Shown here: piece by piece, positions 21,344 to 33,500 of the stretch | Layout: each line of letters starts with the position of its first letter | Numbering within the stretch: the stretch's first letter is position 1 | DNA from: Chlorokybus atmophyticus | Taxonomy: Eukaryota; Streptophyta; Chlorokybophyceae; Chlorokybales; Chlorokybaceae | Assembly: GCA_009103225.1 (NCBI GenBank) | Contig: RHPI01003156.1 | Span: 226,537 to 290,536 of the forward strand | Length of the DNA: 64,000 nt | Direction of reading: 5' to 3' | Made by a program: the position numbers and the translations under genes | The notes under the pieces: model-generated | What the model was told of the DNA's origin: nothing | Seen by the model: the letters and a program-made list of their open reading frames with translations, nothing else | Database searches by the model: none

Positions 21344-22343
21344 CGCGGACGCCGCCCATGCACGGGCGGGGCAGCATGCGCTCAACAAGGGCAGCCGTTT
21401 GAGCTTGTGGGCAGGTTGCTTATAGTCATACTGTGTCGTAAAAGTTATCCAAAGTCTCGTCCGCTGTGGCGGCCACAACTGACGCTGTTGTTGTCAAGGA
21501 TTTTACCACTTGCTTGTTGAGTGCAGGCTTGCGTCGCAAGCTTGTGCATGACTGTTTCAAATAATTCACGAGTTATTGCTACGTATCAAAAACATGCTTG
21601 GATATGACCAAGAATTTTACATGTTGATGCTACATGTACGCATAAACATGTTGCCATTATGTGTTTGTACTTAGTATACGAGATGAATATTGGTCGAAAG
21701 AAAGCACACTCATTGTTACTTGAACTACAACTTATCAGCGATAAAAGCAACATAGTAAAAACAGCTAATATTAATTGCCATTTATTTTTTGTCATATATA
21801 CTAATTATCGCCTTGCAATTTAGCAGCTACAATATACCACATCTTACCAAATCTTAGCTCACCACGCAAATGCCATTATAACATCCAAACATCTCGTGAC
21901 GACGTAAAACCTTTATAAAAGGTGCCGGTCATGTTGATGTTGATTTCAACGCTTATTTTTCTTTTCTCGATAACATCCCATGGATATGTTGATTCATGTG
22001 CAATGCATAATGGTTTCTAGCAAAAAGGTGGGGTGGGGGGTGGTATGGGGTGGGGTGGGATATATTTTTTGAATTGCGCATATATTACCTTTGCTTGTAC
22101 AACAACTTCCAACCATGACAATATGACAATATAGGTGTATGTGTGTGTCAACATTTCTGTCAACACTGTTACGCAGCATGATGCCTAGACATGGTCATGT
22201 ACATATCATGGTTGTTGTCAACGTTTTAACTATGTGAACGCAACATTGGTTTTGAACGGTGAGTGTGCCATAGACAGCAATGCGCTAAGTGCGTTTGGTG
22301 CTTGCAAATGGCAACAAGTCAAGCATATACAGTGTCCCCCCCC
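21344..22343. other. Intergenic, upstream of MED13
   Basis: AT-richer than the neighbouring genes, with no coding signal. It contains a G-rich run at 22026-22060 and ends at a poly-C run and a single N at 22344. It may hold the MED13 promoter, and might hold the lost last exon of DRC11, which I could not find. Confidence 0.5.
22026..22060 (+). other. G-rich tract with quadruplex potential
   Basis: Six or more runs of 3-6 G separated by one to four bases (GGTGGGGTGGGGGGTGG, then further GGGG runs). The pattern fits a G-quadruplex. Confidence 0.5.
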
Positions 22344-22344
22344 N

Positions 22345-22966
<622 letters not shown>

Positions 22967-22977
22967 ATCACTCTCAC

Positions 22978-25900
22978 CCTAAGAGCATTGTCGGTCTCTG
23001 TGTCGAGTGATTCCAGTTTGGACAGCGCTGTAATGAGCTCGTGCTCGCTGAGTGGTTTCGACCCCGCGCGCAGTTTGGCCACACGTCTGGCGGTGAGTAC
23101 GGCCGCAGCGGTGGCCTCAATGTCACCCGTTGTGTACCCCAACGACACCGTGCATAGCGTTGACAGGTCGAACGAGTACTCGGGCAGCTGATATCCCCCT
23201 CCCGCGCCGGCGGCGTAGCGCGATATCAACCCCGGCCAGATGCAACGCAGAGAGGCGTAGTTTGGAATCGGACACGGTATGTGCGTCTCGAAGAAGGACA
23301 CGAAGGCTTTGCTGTCTGAGGCCGATGCGCACTCGTATGGCCGCCGGCTTGCACCGACCACAACCACTCTATCTGTGGGCTGCTCAAATGGGATTGTTCT
23401 TGTCAGAACCACTACGCATGCATGTGTGCGTGCGCGTGCTCACATGTGGAGCTGCATGTGCCTATGCACAAGCACATGTGCGCATGCATGTGCGTGCCCA
23501 ACACGAGCGTTCGCACAGCTCACTGTTAGTTGCCCTCATATCACCTGTAGTGCAGAAACTTCCTTTAGGAGATCCTTCTTGATCCGTGAGGGAAGTTCGG
23601 CGAGCCCATATGCACGGGCCTTCTTCTTGTCGCTTACAAACACCTGCGCACGCATCTTTATAACAACAATGGAGCACACGCAGTGCAAGGAGCACACATG
23701 CAAAGCCCAAATGCCGGCTCTTCAAGCTGAGCCCCCGCACCCTCTCGGCATCGTTGATGTAGATGATGGACGGCGCCATGGCCTTGGCGACCTTGAACAC
23801 GATGTGCAGCATCATAGTGACAGTCTTGCCACTGTACTTCCCTGCACACAGTACAACAACACGCGTGTCACACAAGGCGCACTTGCCAAAGAAGACCGCA
23901 ATTTCCTCCCTCCCAGTCCACCACAAACCCACCATTGGTACGTGCGGGGCTGATGTCAAACACGGCTGCTGCAGCCTCTCTTGCTGCGCCCATAGCGAGT
24001 AGCGACTTCCCCGTGCCTTGTGCGCCATACAGCAACACCGCTCGCGGTCTTGCTGCAGCTGGCAGCGCCGCGTGGGCTTGTGGAGACAAACCCAACGGTA
24101 GCGACACGCTCTGCGCCACGGCCTGGCGCACCTGAGCCAGGGCGAGGTCGGGGAGCGTGCCGGACTTCTCCATGACGGAGTGGATGAAGGCGGGAGCGCC
24201 GAGGTAGTGCGCGAGGGAGGGAGGACCCGAGGAGAGTGTCACAGGGAGACGCACCACGAGTCCCGCCGACACGAGCTCCGCGTACAGAGACTCGATGCTG
24301 CGGTCGTGCGTCGGGTCCTTCTTACCCTTTTTGTCCTTCTTGCCGCCCTTCTTCTTGCCGCCGCCCTTCTCTTTCTTTTCCTTCTTCTCCTTGGGCTCCT
24401 TCTTCTCCTTCTTCTCCTTCTTACCTCCGCCCTCCTTCTTGGCCCCCTTCTTCCCCTTCTTCCCGCCGCCGCCCTTCTTCTTCTTGGCGTCCCTCTCCGC
24501 GGCTACCATCTCCTTGAGGTTGTTCAGCAGCACGCGCATCTCGTCATCCACCTCACGACGCATCTCCTCAAACACCTCGGGACGCATCTGAGCCTTCACC
24601 ATCTCCGAATCAAAATGCTGCACACAATCGAGTCAGTACATCATCGTGTGTACAACACCAACACCAACACCAACACCAACACCAACACCAACATTACCTG
24701 GGCGAAGTTGCTGGTCTCGTCTTTGCTCTCCCACACAGACGAGTACCGACTGAGACTCTCTTGCAACGGGGACACGAAGCCCGCGGTGATGTTCTCCTCG
24801 ACAACGGGTGCCTCGTCCTTGTCCTTGTCCTTGTTGGCGCCCGTGCCTTTTGCGTTGGACCCACTCTTGCCCCCTGTTTTGGTGTTGGCAGTAGTAGTAG
24901 TTGTGGTCTCACCCTTGGCATCCCCCTTGTCGTCTCCCCCCGCCTTGCCGTCCACCCCACCTGCGCCCTCCTTGCCCTCGCCGGTCTCGTTCGGGAAGAG
25001 GATCGTGCGGGACCCGCCGGCCTCCTCGCTCGGGAGGGAAGGCATCACGCCCGTCTCGGGGTCGTTGTTGGCAGAGAGCCTGAGAGAGAGAGAGGGGATT
25101 GCGTGTCAAGCGGTGTACAAGTGATGGTGAGCAATGTGTAAAATGGGTTAAGCCTACCATGCGTTGATCTTGTCTTGTATGGTCTCGCGCATGTCCTGGC
25201 CCTCGGTGTCACGCACCTTCTGCTTCAGGGTCTGCAGGGCCTGATCGTACTCCGCCTGATGCTCCACCTGTACGTGTACGTGTTTGTGGGTATATTGACT
25301 CTCTCAGACTCTCACTTTACGTTCAACCCCTCGTGTTCGTCATTGTTGCACTTGCCTGTATTTGCTTGCGGCGTGCGCGGTTGGCCTGGTCCTTTACTAA
25401 GGGGTCCGTGGCGGGGTCCCGCGGCTTGTGTTTCATCCCGATGAAGACAAGCTCCACGGACGACATCTTGCGCGTGCGCGCGCGCGCAAGAAACCCCCTC
25501 ACACTGATGCACAAGCCGTCAGTATTCTGAAGTAGCGGCACCAAGCCACACGCAACCACAGATGCAATGACTACTCACGCCGACTGTATGCGCAGAGCCG
25601 CCTTCTCCGTGGTCAACGCGCCCTCCCCTCCCATCCGCTGCAGCCTGAGTTCTTGCTCTTGCTGCTCCCTGTGATGATGATGCATCAGTATGTAGTCAAT
25701 CGAGGATCGAATGAGTAAACCACTACCAGGCACACAGCCTTTACCTGATGTTTCGCATGATGCGCGCGCGCTCTCTTCCCTGGCGTCCCCTCTCATTGAG
25801 TTGTATCAGCCTGATGGCCTCATCCTCGCCCATCGGGGACGCAGACGCAGACGCGTGCTCCGCGTACGGCGCGATCGCGTACTTCTCGAGCAACGCCTCC

Positions 25901-26723
25901 TATGGCAAAAGACAGATGAGGACATGTATGTGTTCACAAGGTTTGTTGAGCGATGTCCGCTGTCTTACGAGCAAGCGGTCCCGGGACTCGAGCTCCTGCG
26001 CCCTGTCTTCGATGTAGTATCGCGGGATGGGGATCTCGAGCACGTCGGGAGTCAGCTTCAAGTCCACCTGTGTGTGTGAATGGGCGTGTTGGTGCATGCA
26101 CATGCGTGCGTGCGTACGTGTGTGCGTGCGTACTTGCATAAGCAGGTTGAGTGCAGGGCGCGACGTTATGATGTACTACACATGTGCTTACCAGCAGGTC
26201 GTCGAGTTGAACAAAGTCGTTGCCCTTGTTGAGGTGAATCATCCACTGGGCGGAGAACAAGCGTTGGTGACCACGATGCAGAGCACCTTAGCAAGCAATA
26301 ATCAAGAGCAGTGCATGCAAATAAGTCTCACCGCTCTGACTTCTAGCATCCTGCCAATGGCGGCTTCGAGTGCGACCTTGATGTCCTTGCGCTTTTGGGG
26401 GTGCACCATCTGAAAGACGCACAGCATGTTCACAACACGTCTCCTCTCACAACTGCCAACAACAGACAAAGATCACCCCTGACCTGATCGTAAGCGTCCT
26501 CCAGCTTGCGCACAATCTGAAGGTAGCGCACATAGATGCACGCAAACTCCGGCAGCGTCTGGGACGAGGAGTTATGTCAACGAGACGGAGTCACCATCAC
26601 AACCGCATGCAGTCATTGGGAACTGCTCACACCTTGGGTGAAAGAAACTGGTGCTGCGGTGCCTCCGTCTCCATCTGGTCCGCGAGGTCCGTCATCGCCT
26701 CGCGCCAATGACGGTCGTACGTG
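22978..26723 (-). CDS. IQCA1: IQ and AAA domain protein, dynein regulatory complex subunit 11 (DRC11/IQCA1), both ends incomplete
   Basis: A subunit of the nexin-dynein regulatory complex on the axoneme of motile flagella. About 14 exons match the family in order: STYDRHWREAM (26723-26633), IYVRYLQIVRKLEDAYD (26558-26484), an HPQKRKDIK segment (about 26410-26335), DFVQLDDLL, EIPIPRYYIED, IQ-type helices (EAIRLIQLNERGRQGRERA and AALRIQSA), VELVFIGMK (about 25465), DTEGQDMRETIQDKINAW, a Ser/Gly/Lys/Asp-rich linker, then a Lys-rich stretch and the AAA domain. Walker A is GAQGTGKS (near 24000). The Walker B position reads IIYINDAE, degenerate as in relatives. Sensor-type VVVVGASRRPYE follows. The last exon seen stops at 22978 at donor GTGAGAG. 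The start codon exon and the C-terminal tail are not found. Confidence 0.85.
24651..24697. repeat. ACCAAC hexanucleotide repeat in a DRC11 intron
   Basis: About eight consecutive CAACAC units lie immediately downstream (minus strand) of the exon ending at about 24700. Confidence 0.85.
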
Positions 26724-27584
26724 CTGAACCCAGAACTCTATTTTATCAAAATGGTATGCTTGATTGCGTGTTCTATTGATGTATGCTCCCGTATACGTTT
26801 ATACAACACGTTACGTGTATGCTGATCGTCTGTGGATTGATGAGGAAAACTGCTGGGTTCGAATAGAAGCAAGTGCATTTATGTGATATCATCCTGTCAA
26901 GCACAACATGGATGTTGTTAAAAAAAGTGTATCCGGATGTTTTTGGGCAGCCAGCCAACCATGGATGGTTGTTTGTGCAATGTGCCGTTGTCTTGACAAG
27001 GACCCCCCTCTTGCTGATATGTCCGTGATCTCAAGCTTGAGATACGACAACAGAAGCCGCAGACACGTGAATGGGAGTCGCTTACACGTTCGCCATGGCG
27101 TGCGTGTCGAAGAAGGAATGTCAATGTCAAGCGACCAGCGCACAATCAGCGTTGTAGGTGTTGTTGACAGCGATGATGATGCCGAGAGGAGTCCCTTCTC
27201 CTCCTTTCTGCCTTTCTGCGTGTCAATCACCCATCAGGACTCCCAATCAGCAATTAGTCCGCCCTCGCCGCCTCCCAGGCCAGCCATACCATACCACCGC
27301 TCACGTGACTAGCGCCGCGCCGACGCTCGTTCGTATCAAGACCGTGCGGCCGTGCGGATCCACGGAAGCAAACACGGAAGGAAGAGGGAGCAGCACGCGT
27401 TGTATCGTCGTACACACGTGACAACTTGACCGCATCAGATCAGGCGGAGCGAGTGCTCCTCCTCCTCCTCCTCCGGTGGCGGTGCCAGCGTGGACGTCGT
27501 CGTCGGCCGCTGGCGGGTAGATCTCATCAAGGAGGAGGGGGCTAGGTGAGGGCAGGTCGTACTGGTGGGTGGAGAAGCTGTGCT
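26724..27584. other. Divergent upstream region between DRC11 and the coiled-coil gene
   Basis: No convincing exon. The first coding exon of DRC11 should lie here, because an in-frame stop precedes the first recognised exon and an acceptor CAG sits at 26724-26725. The right end is GC-rich, with GA-rich and GGA-rich runs just before the ATG at 27585. Confidence 0.45.
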
Positions 27585-28883
27585 ATGGCGGCCGCAGCCG
27601 CAGCCGCAGCGGCCGCCGCTGCGGCAGCGGCGGCGGCCGCGACAGCCAGGATCATCCGTGGCGCAGCAGGAGGAGGAGGTGGATGGGGCGGCGGCGAGGC
27701 CGTGGTGCCCTTCGACGTGCACAGGGTTGTGGAGGTGGCGCTGTCTGCCGAGAAGGCTGCGCTGGAGAGGCGGGAGCAGGACGTCGTGGCCGCCCAGGGG
27801 CGGATGGTGGCCATGGTCAAGGAGCTGGTGGCCAGGCTGCAGGGGGCGGAGGCGGCGGCGGCGGCGCTGCAGGCGAGATGCGACGAGAGGGAGGCTGAGT
27901 TAAAGGCGGCGGCGGACAGGGCAGAGGACGCCCGCGCACGCCTCGTCGCGGACGTCGCCCGCCTAGGCGCCGAGCTCGACCGCGCATCCACTCGCGCAGA
28001 CCTTGCTACCCGCCAGCGCGACGACGCCGTTGCCGAGCTCGCCAAACTCAACAGCAACAACAGCAACGGCGACATTCCCAGCACCAGCAACAGCGGTAGC
28101 GACACTGCTGCTGGTGCCGCGCGCAGTGGCGGCGGAAGCGTGCAGGTGGCGAGGCAGCGCGTGAGCCGGCTTGAGGGCTGGCTGGCGAGCGCGCGCAAAG
28201 GGTTTGAGGACTCCGTCGCCGCAGGAAAACCCGTATGGGACATGCACCACCGTGCCAAAGAGGTGCGCTTGCTGACCTGTGTCGCGCGCAGCCAACTATG
28301 TTTTACAACCATGTGAAACGTGTCAGCGTTGACGAACCTGAGTGTTTGGGGCTTGTCTCCCTGCAGTTGGAAGCAGAGCTGGTGGAGGCCAGGGCGAGCC
28401 TATCTGCAGCAGAGGCCGCAGCACCACCACCAACATCATCATCATCAGCCCCGACTGAGACCTCCAGCGCTAGCGACGTATGTGCAATACTTCATATTGT
28501 GGCTTGTATTATGCCAAGGCTAATGCAGAATGCATGAGACACGTACATGTGGTGCTGCGCAGTCTGCGAGGGTGAAGGAGCTTGAAGCGGCCCTGGCGCA
28601 GCTGCTGGAGGAGTGCGACGCGGCGATGCAGGAGTTGGGCCGTATGGAGCAGGAGGCCGAGCGCCACGTCGCCACCATCGCGCGCCTCGAGGCTGAGCTC
28701 GCTGACGTGCGCAGCGGCATGCAGCACTCCACGCGGGGCCATCGTGTCATGCCGCCATCGCCGCAGCGCCTGCACGCGGCCACCTCGCCCACGGGGACGT
28801 ATGGCATGAATTATGCCATGCCCACGGTCGGGGCGAGAATGCCGCGCATCAGCGATGTACAGGAAACATTGAGCACAGAGTGA
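27585..28883 (+). CDS. Poly-alanine coiled-coil protein, unknown family
   Basis: Three exons, all phase 0: 27585-28262, 28367-28477, 28563-28883, giving 369 aa and TGA. The N-terminus is a run of about 18 Ala, followed by a Gly-rich patch, then long helical segments with strong heptad character (about residues 60-160: EKAALERREQDVVAA, LQGAEAAAAALQAR, and so on). A Ser/Asn-rich linker leads to a second helix (WLASARKGFEDSV, then LEAELVEARASL). The last exon holds a third coiled coil (VKELEAALAQLLEECDA). No catalytic motif or signal peptide. It resembles a structural or scaffolding protein. Divergent from DRC11, convergent with the PWWP gene. Confidence 0.75.
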
Positions 28884-29217
28884 CAGGGGCTGGACCAACA
28901 ACCCACAAGCTTGTTGGGTGTAGGGGACCAAAATGACAAATGGTGTGGCCTGTCTACTGTTGATATGTGCATTGTGCTGATGCTGGCTGCTGACTGCAGT
29001 AACTCAGCGACCGTTGTGTACTGTGCGTCTGTACTGTACATACACGATGCACATCGACGCTTTTGGCATAAGGCAACATCCTGTGGCAAACGTCTCACAA
29101 ACACAAGAGCCATATCACTGTTAGACTGGTCAATGGCATCCTTACATACAAGCTGCATCGCATATACACAATCCGCATTCTATACAATGTTGCCATACAT
29201 AGCCAACGGTCTGGCTA
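28884..29217. other. Intergenic between convergent genes
   Basis: 334 bp holding both 3' untranslated ends. Nothing else seen. Confidence 0.5.
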
Positions 29218-32200
29218 CTATGTTCCTGTACTACCGCCGGGGGGTTGCTGGTCAGAGGGCGGGGCCACAAAGTCCTTGATCTGCGTGAGCAGATTGAGCA
29301 AGTCGGCCTGGTACTCCTCCCCATGTTCTGCATTGCCACTGCCAGCAACGACAGGAGCACCTGACAACAGCTGTGCAAGAGGCGGCGGTACAAGAGAAGG
29401 TTGTGCGGGTGGAGGACGAAAGCTGTACTGACCGGGTGGATTATGCCGCCCCAGTGGGAACAACATCTCCGGCGGCAGCGTGGGTAGATCCTGATCTGGA
29501 TCCGACCTGAAAACAGACTGCGGCCTGCGAGCGGATGATAACGTCGGTGGCGATGGCGCTGCTCGCCAGTCACCCCCGTCGCCGCTCTCACGCCGGCGTT
29601 GCTGTTCCTGCTGGAACGCTCGGCGCGGATCAACTCGCGGATGCAATGCTGTCGCTGTTGTTGGCGGCATACGTCGTTGCATCGGGTGGGGTTGGGGGGA
29701 AGGAGCGGCGCTGTCTCCCCATCCCGGGGGTCCCCCCCATCCAGGAGGCCCGGACTCCCGCGTATCATAGCTGGTGCTAACAGTTGCAGGAGGTGGTGCT
29801 CTGTGTGCGACAGCTTGGGGCCCTGCTCGAAGGCCGTATCGTGGCTGGGAGCGGGGCCCCACATCATAACCACCAGGGTGTGCGTCATCCATTGCGGGCT
29901 TCAACATCACCTTCATTAAACAGTCGTTGACCTTGCAGCCCCACAATTCCTCGCTGTCTTGAACATTGTCCAGCGCATGCTGTGCCTGTTGTAGAGACCT
30001 ACAAACAATGCACATGGCTACTCAAGATCGTGAACAATAGTGACTATTGTTGCCGGCCTGCAGTGTGTTGCACCCATGATAAACAAATTAACCGCACAGT
30101 GCTCACCCGAAGGTGACTGTGACACGGGCATGTCTCCTATCAGCCCGGATGCCATCAGTAGGAATGTCACCAAAGCGCGTAAACCTTGAACGAACTTGGT
30201 TTTCTCTAATCATCGAAAACTGGTCCGGAAACCTGCCAGACATGCAGGGCTCACTACAATTCACCAAACAAATCACATACCACTGTATAATGACTTACTG
30301 TATGATGAGGACAGCCGGAGGCCCCTCAGCGGCGGTTTGTGCACCCTCTACACGTGCTTTCTTGGGAATACGACTCATACGACCCAAAGGAGTCACGTCA
30401 GTGGGTGGCCCCTCTGGCGCAAAATAAGAACGGTCTACCACTTTCCGCTTCTGACCTGCAGCTGCACAGAGCCATGTTTGCATCTCCTGGTATGCTACAC
30501 GCTCTAACAGCTACTTGCAGTGCTCACACCTGCAGCAGGTGAGCGTTCAGACGCCAGGGGAGGCACATCTTCGTCGCTTGTGGAGGCCGCCTTGGCTTTG
30601 GCCCTGTCTTGGTCGCGCTTGGCGATAACATCAGCAACTCTGGCCTTCACGCTGGGCTTCGGTCTGAGTATCTTCTTGACCTTGGTGGTGGTGTCCTTGT
30701 CAGAGTCGCTATCTTCTGAGGGGCTGGACACATCGCTATCGCTGTCCTCTGCATCAGACTGCGACCGCTTCACTGCAACGGGAGCTGACTGTGCCAGCTT
30801 TGCTTTCAGCGGTATCGCTCTCGTCTTCTCCTCCTCCTTTGCCGTTACATGCTTCTCTTCGGGCACAACCTTGCTCTGCAACCAAGGCCACAACAACTAA
30901 GTTGAGTGAATGCAAAGCCCCTGCAGTTCCAACATCAACTGTGCTGCATCAACGGCGGTAATAGACTCACAAGGAGGTGAGGTGCTGGCGCGGGGGCTGG
31001 TTGTGGCTGTGCCACTTGTTCATTCTGAGGGCTGGGCTGAGATTGTAGCTGAGGCACTTGGCCTTTGGCATACGCATGCTGCCGGAAGCGGAGAAAGGCT
31101 TGGAGGTCCCCTATGTCAACATCATCAAGGCAAGATGGCGAGCGTCCAAGAGCCTGTATCGTGCGTACAACTCTTGCCAGCTGCTGGCGCTCTTCTGGTG
31201 TCGACTCCCTCCTGCACACCTCTACATGTTAGCGACAGAAGCACTTCAGCCATATAGCAGGCATGTACCAAACCAACTCACCTCACTGGTGTGCTTGGCA
31301 CTGCCTCAACAGGCAGTGCTTCTGCAGCCTGGGCCTCCACCTTCTCCTGCCTAGCCTTTACCTCGTCAGCCTTAGGTTCGGAAGCGCCGGCATCAACCAT
31401 GGCATTGACGGCAGCGGCCGCATTGGCAACAGCAGTGCCAGTTGCCTGGTTGGCAGTTTCGGCTTCCTTAGCTTTGACTCGTTCTAGTCTTTTGTGCCGA
31501 CGCCTTTCTTCGACTTCCTGTGCCAGCAATTTGGATCAGCCACTTTGAGAAGGAGGCAACGAACATGCTTGCACACTACAACTACATGCACCATATGGCT
31601 TTGCTCCCTGCGCTCCTCCTTTGCCTTCTCCTTGGCTTCCTGCTTCCCTTGCAATCTTTTGGCTTTCAGCTCTGCTCGCTCCCTTGCCTGATACAGCACA
31701 TACTTTTAGCATTAAGGTGCAGGAGCACCGGCAGTGACAAGCAGCAATCGACATCAAGCAGTACTCAGCAATCCCACACCTTGTGTTGTCTCTTTTCCTC
31801 CTTGCGCTGCTCTTTTCGCTGGGCGCGCACCTCTTTGCGTTCATCTGTCGTCAACTTTGGCTCCTGAGCAGCCTGAACAGACACTCACCTCAATATTCAA
31901 CGCAAAGATACGGCGAGTTGTCGTATCACGGTACTTAAGTGCAAGAAAAGCCTTCCACTTGGAAATACTACAACCTTGAGTGAGGGCGCTGCTTCAGCAA
32001 TGCTGTCCTTCTTGTGCTTCTTGGCAGTATGGTCGACCTTTTCCTCGTCCTTGTGCTTAGCATCAACTGCATGCTTGCGCTTCGCAAGTTTGGTTTTCTC
32101 GGGCTCGGGCTCAATTGCCACCACTTTGCGCATGCGCATGCAAGTTGCTGCCAGCTTCCGCCTCTCATCCGTTTGCAAGATCTCCGTAGGTCTCCTGGCC

Positions 32201-33500
32201 AACGCCCTGCAAAGGTGAAACAAACAATATGGCTGCAAAGTTCAAATACAAGTCAACGACATGTGTTGACATATTAAACAAACGCCACCACTTACCTTAG
32301 AAACGCAAGAGCCTTGTCAATGTGGCGCAAATCAAAGGCATTGTCCGCTGCTGTGGCATACAGCTTCCACCCACAGTCGATCTCGTCATCATCCTCGTCC
32401 TCCGAATCCGGAAAGACGCCAAAAGATGGCGGCAACCCCCTTGCCAACCTTTCAGACTCCTGTTCAATGAGGCACACTGATGAAAACAACAGCTAACTCT
32501 TGGATCAGCGACAGTGCATGACACTACACACACCGCACTATGCACACCTTTTTGGCTTCTGCGACAGCTTTGGGGAAGTTCTTGTTTGTGGAGATCTGCG
32601 TAGCTTTGGCACTGAAGTTGGGCACGAGGGGAATGAGGTCATCAACACGGCACCACGCAAACGTCCCGTCGCCGAAGAAGGTTATCAGGTGGCTCCCCGA
32701 CTTTCGCATTCTCCGAGCCGTGGTCGATGCCTTTGCAGGGTCATACACCTGCGCAATACAGAACTTTCACACTGTCAAGATCAAGGTGTGCAAGACGTGC
32801 AGATTGCGCCATAACAATTTGGACTGCTCTGCTGTATGAGGGGAGTGACGACATGGCGCCAAGTTTTAACATGCATGCTCTGCAACAGTTCCTGCCTACT
32901 CATTTGGGCAATAAATATGGCAACTGCCGCTGTAACTGCTATGCAGCTGGCACCAAAAACTCCCTGTCAATGTTTGCGTGAATGCTGATTCAGAGCACGT
33001 GGCAGCAATTGCATGCCTATTACGTAGCTCAATGCATACCTAGTGCTTTGGGCATGGAACAGAAAATTCTACTAACTGCTGTGCAGCTGGCACCGAATTC
33101 GTAGACAATGTTTGCGTGGATGCTGATTCAGTGCACTTGGCAGCAATTGCATGCCTATTACGTAGCTCAATCGTCCCAACGACAAACGTAGTGCGCGTGT
33201 GGACTAGTAATGAGCTTGGACTGTGCAACAGTAACGCCCTAACTGCAGACATTGCAGCATACATACACGCAACAGCAATGCGTGCATGCCTAGACAACGG
33301 GTGCTGGTAAGAGACGGACGACCCACCTGGCCTGGCCACCAGGGGTGCGTCTTGATCTTGGCCCAGACGAGGTCGCCGACCTGCAGAGGCGCCGACAGAC
33401 GCACCTCGCCTCCTTCATTCCGACTGTGTGCGGCCCCGGATGCCATGGCTCCCCTTGCTGCTCCTCCCGCCTTCAGGCCCTCAAACCCTAACCCGAACAT
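29218..33500 (-). CDS. PWWP-domain chromatin protein with C-terminal RNA-recognition-like region
   Basis: A PWWP domain binds methylated histone tails and DNA. The ATG at 33500 gives exon 1 (to 33327) with GDLVWAKIKTHPWWPGQ. Exon 2 (32748-32549) completes the domain (SHLITFFGDGTFAWC, then LIPLVPNF). Further exons hold an acidic stretch (SEDEDDDEIDCGW, near 32400), long Lys/Arg/Glu-rich helices (31400-32200), an HLDD-type segment near 31100, a Ser/Asp-rich patch near 30700 and a basic motif SRIPKKARVE near 30380. The end has an RRM-like unit (FTRFGDIPTDGI, ARVTVTF, then ALDNVQDSEELWG) and a Pro-rich tail closing with TAG at 29218. PWWP plus terminal RRM-like module recalls plant PWWP proteins associated with Polycomb. 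That family assignment is inference, and some exon borders are approximate. Confidence 0.75.
32930..33180. repeat. Tandem duplication in PWWP intron 1 (period about 142 bp)
   Basis: AACTGCTATGCAGCTGGCACC and its near copy at about 33074 both lead, with the same spacing, into CAATTGCATGCCTATTACGT. The two units differ at scattered positions. Confidence 0.8.

Noticed and set aside
24180-25124. Plus-strand 314-codon Leu-rich frame opposite DRC11
   Set aside because: The Leu and Phe runs are the complement of the Lys-rich DRC11 exon. It also crosses DRC11 introns without a splice logic of its own.
27542-28312. Minus-strand 256-codon frame opposite the coiled-coil gene
   Set aside because: It mirrors the GC-rich coding strand. 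The plus strand has heptads, phase-0 introns and a clean stop; the minus frame has no domain.
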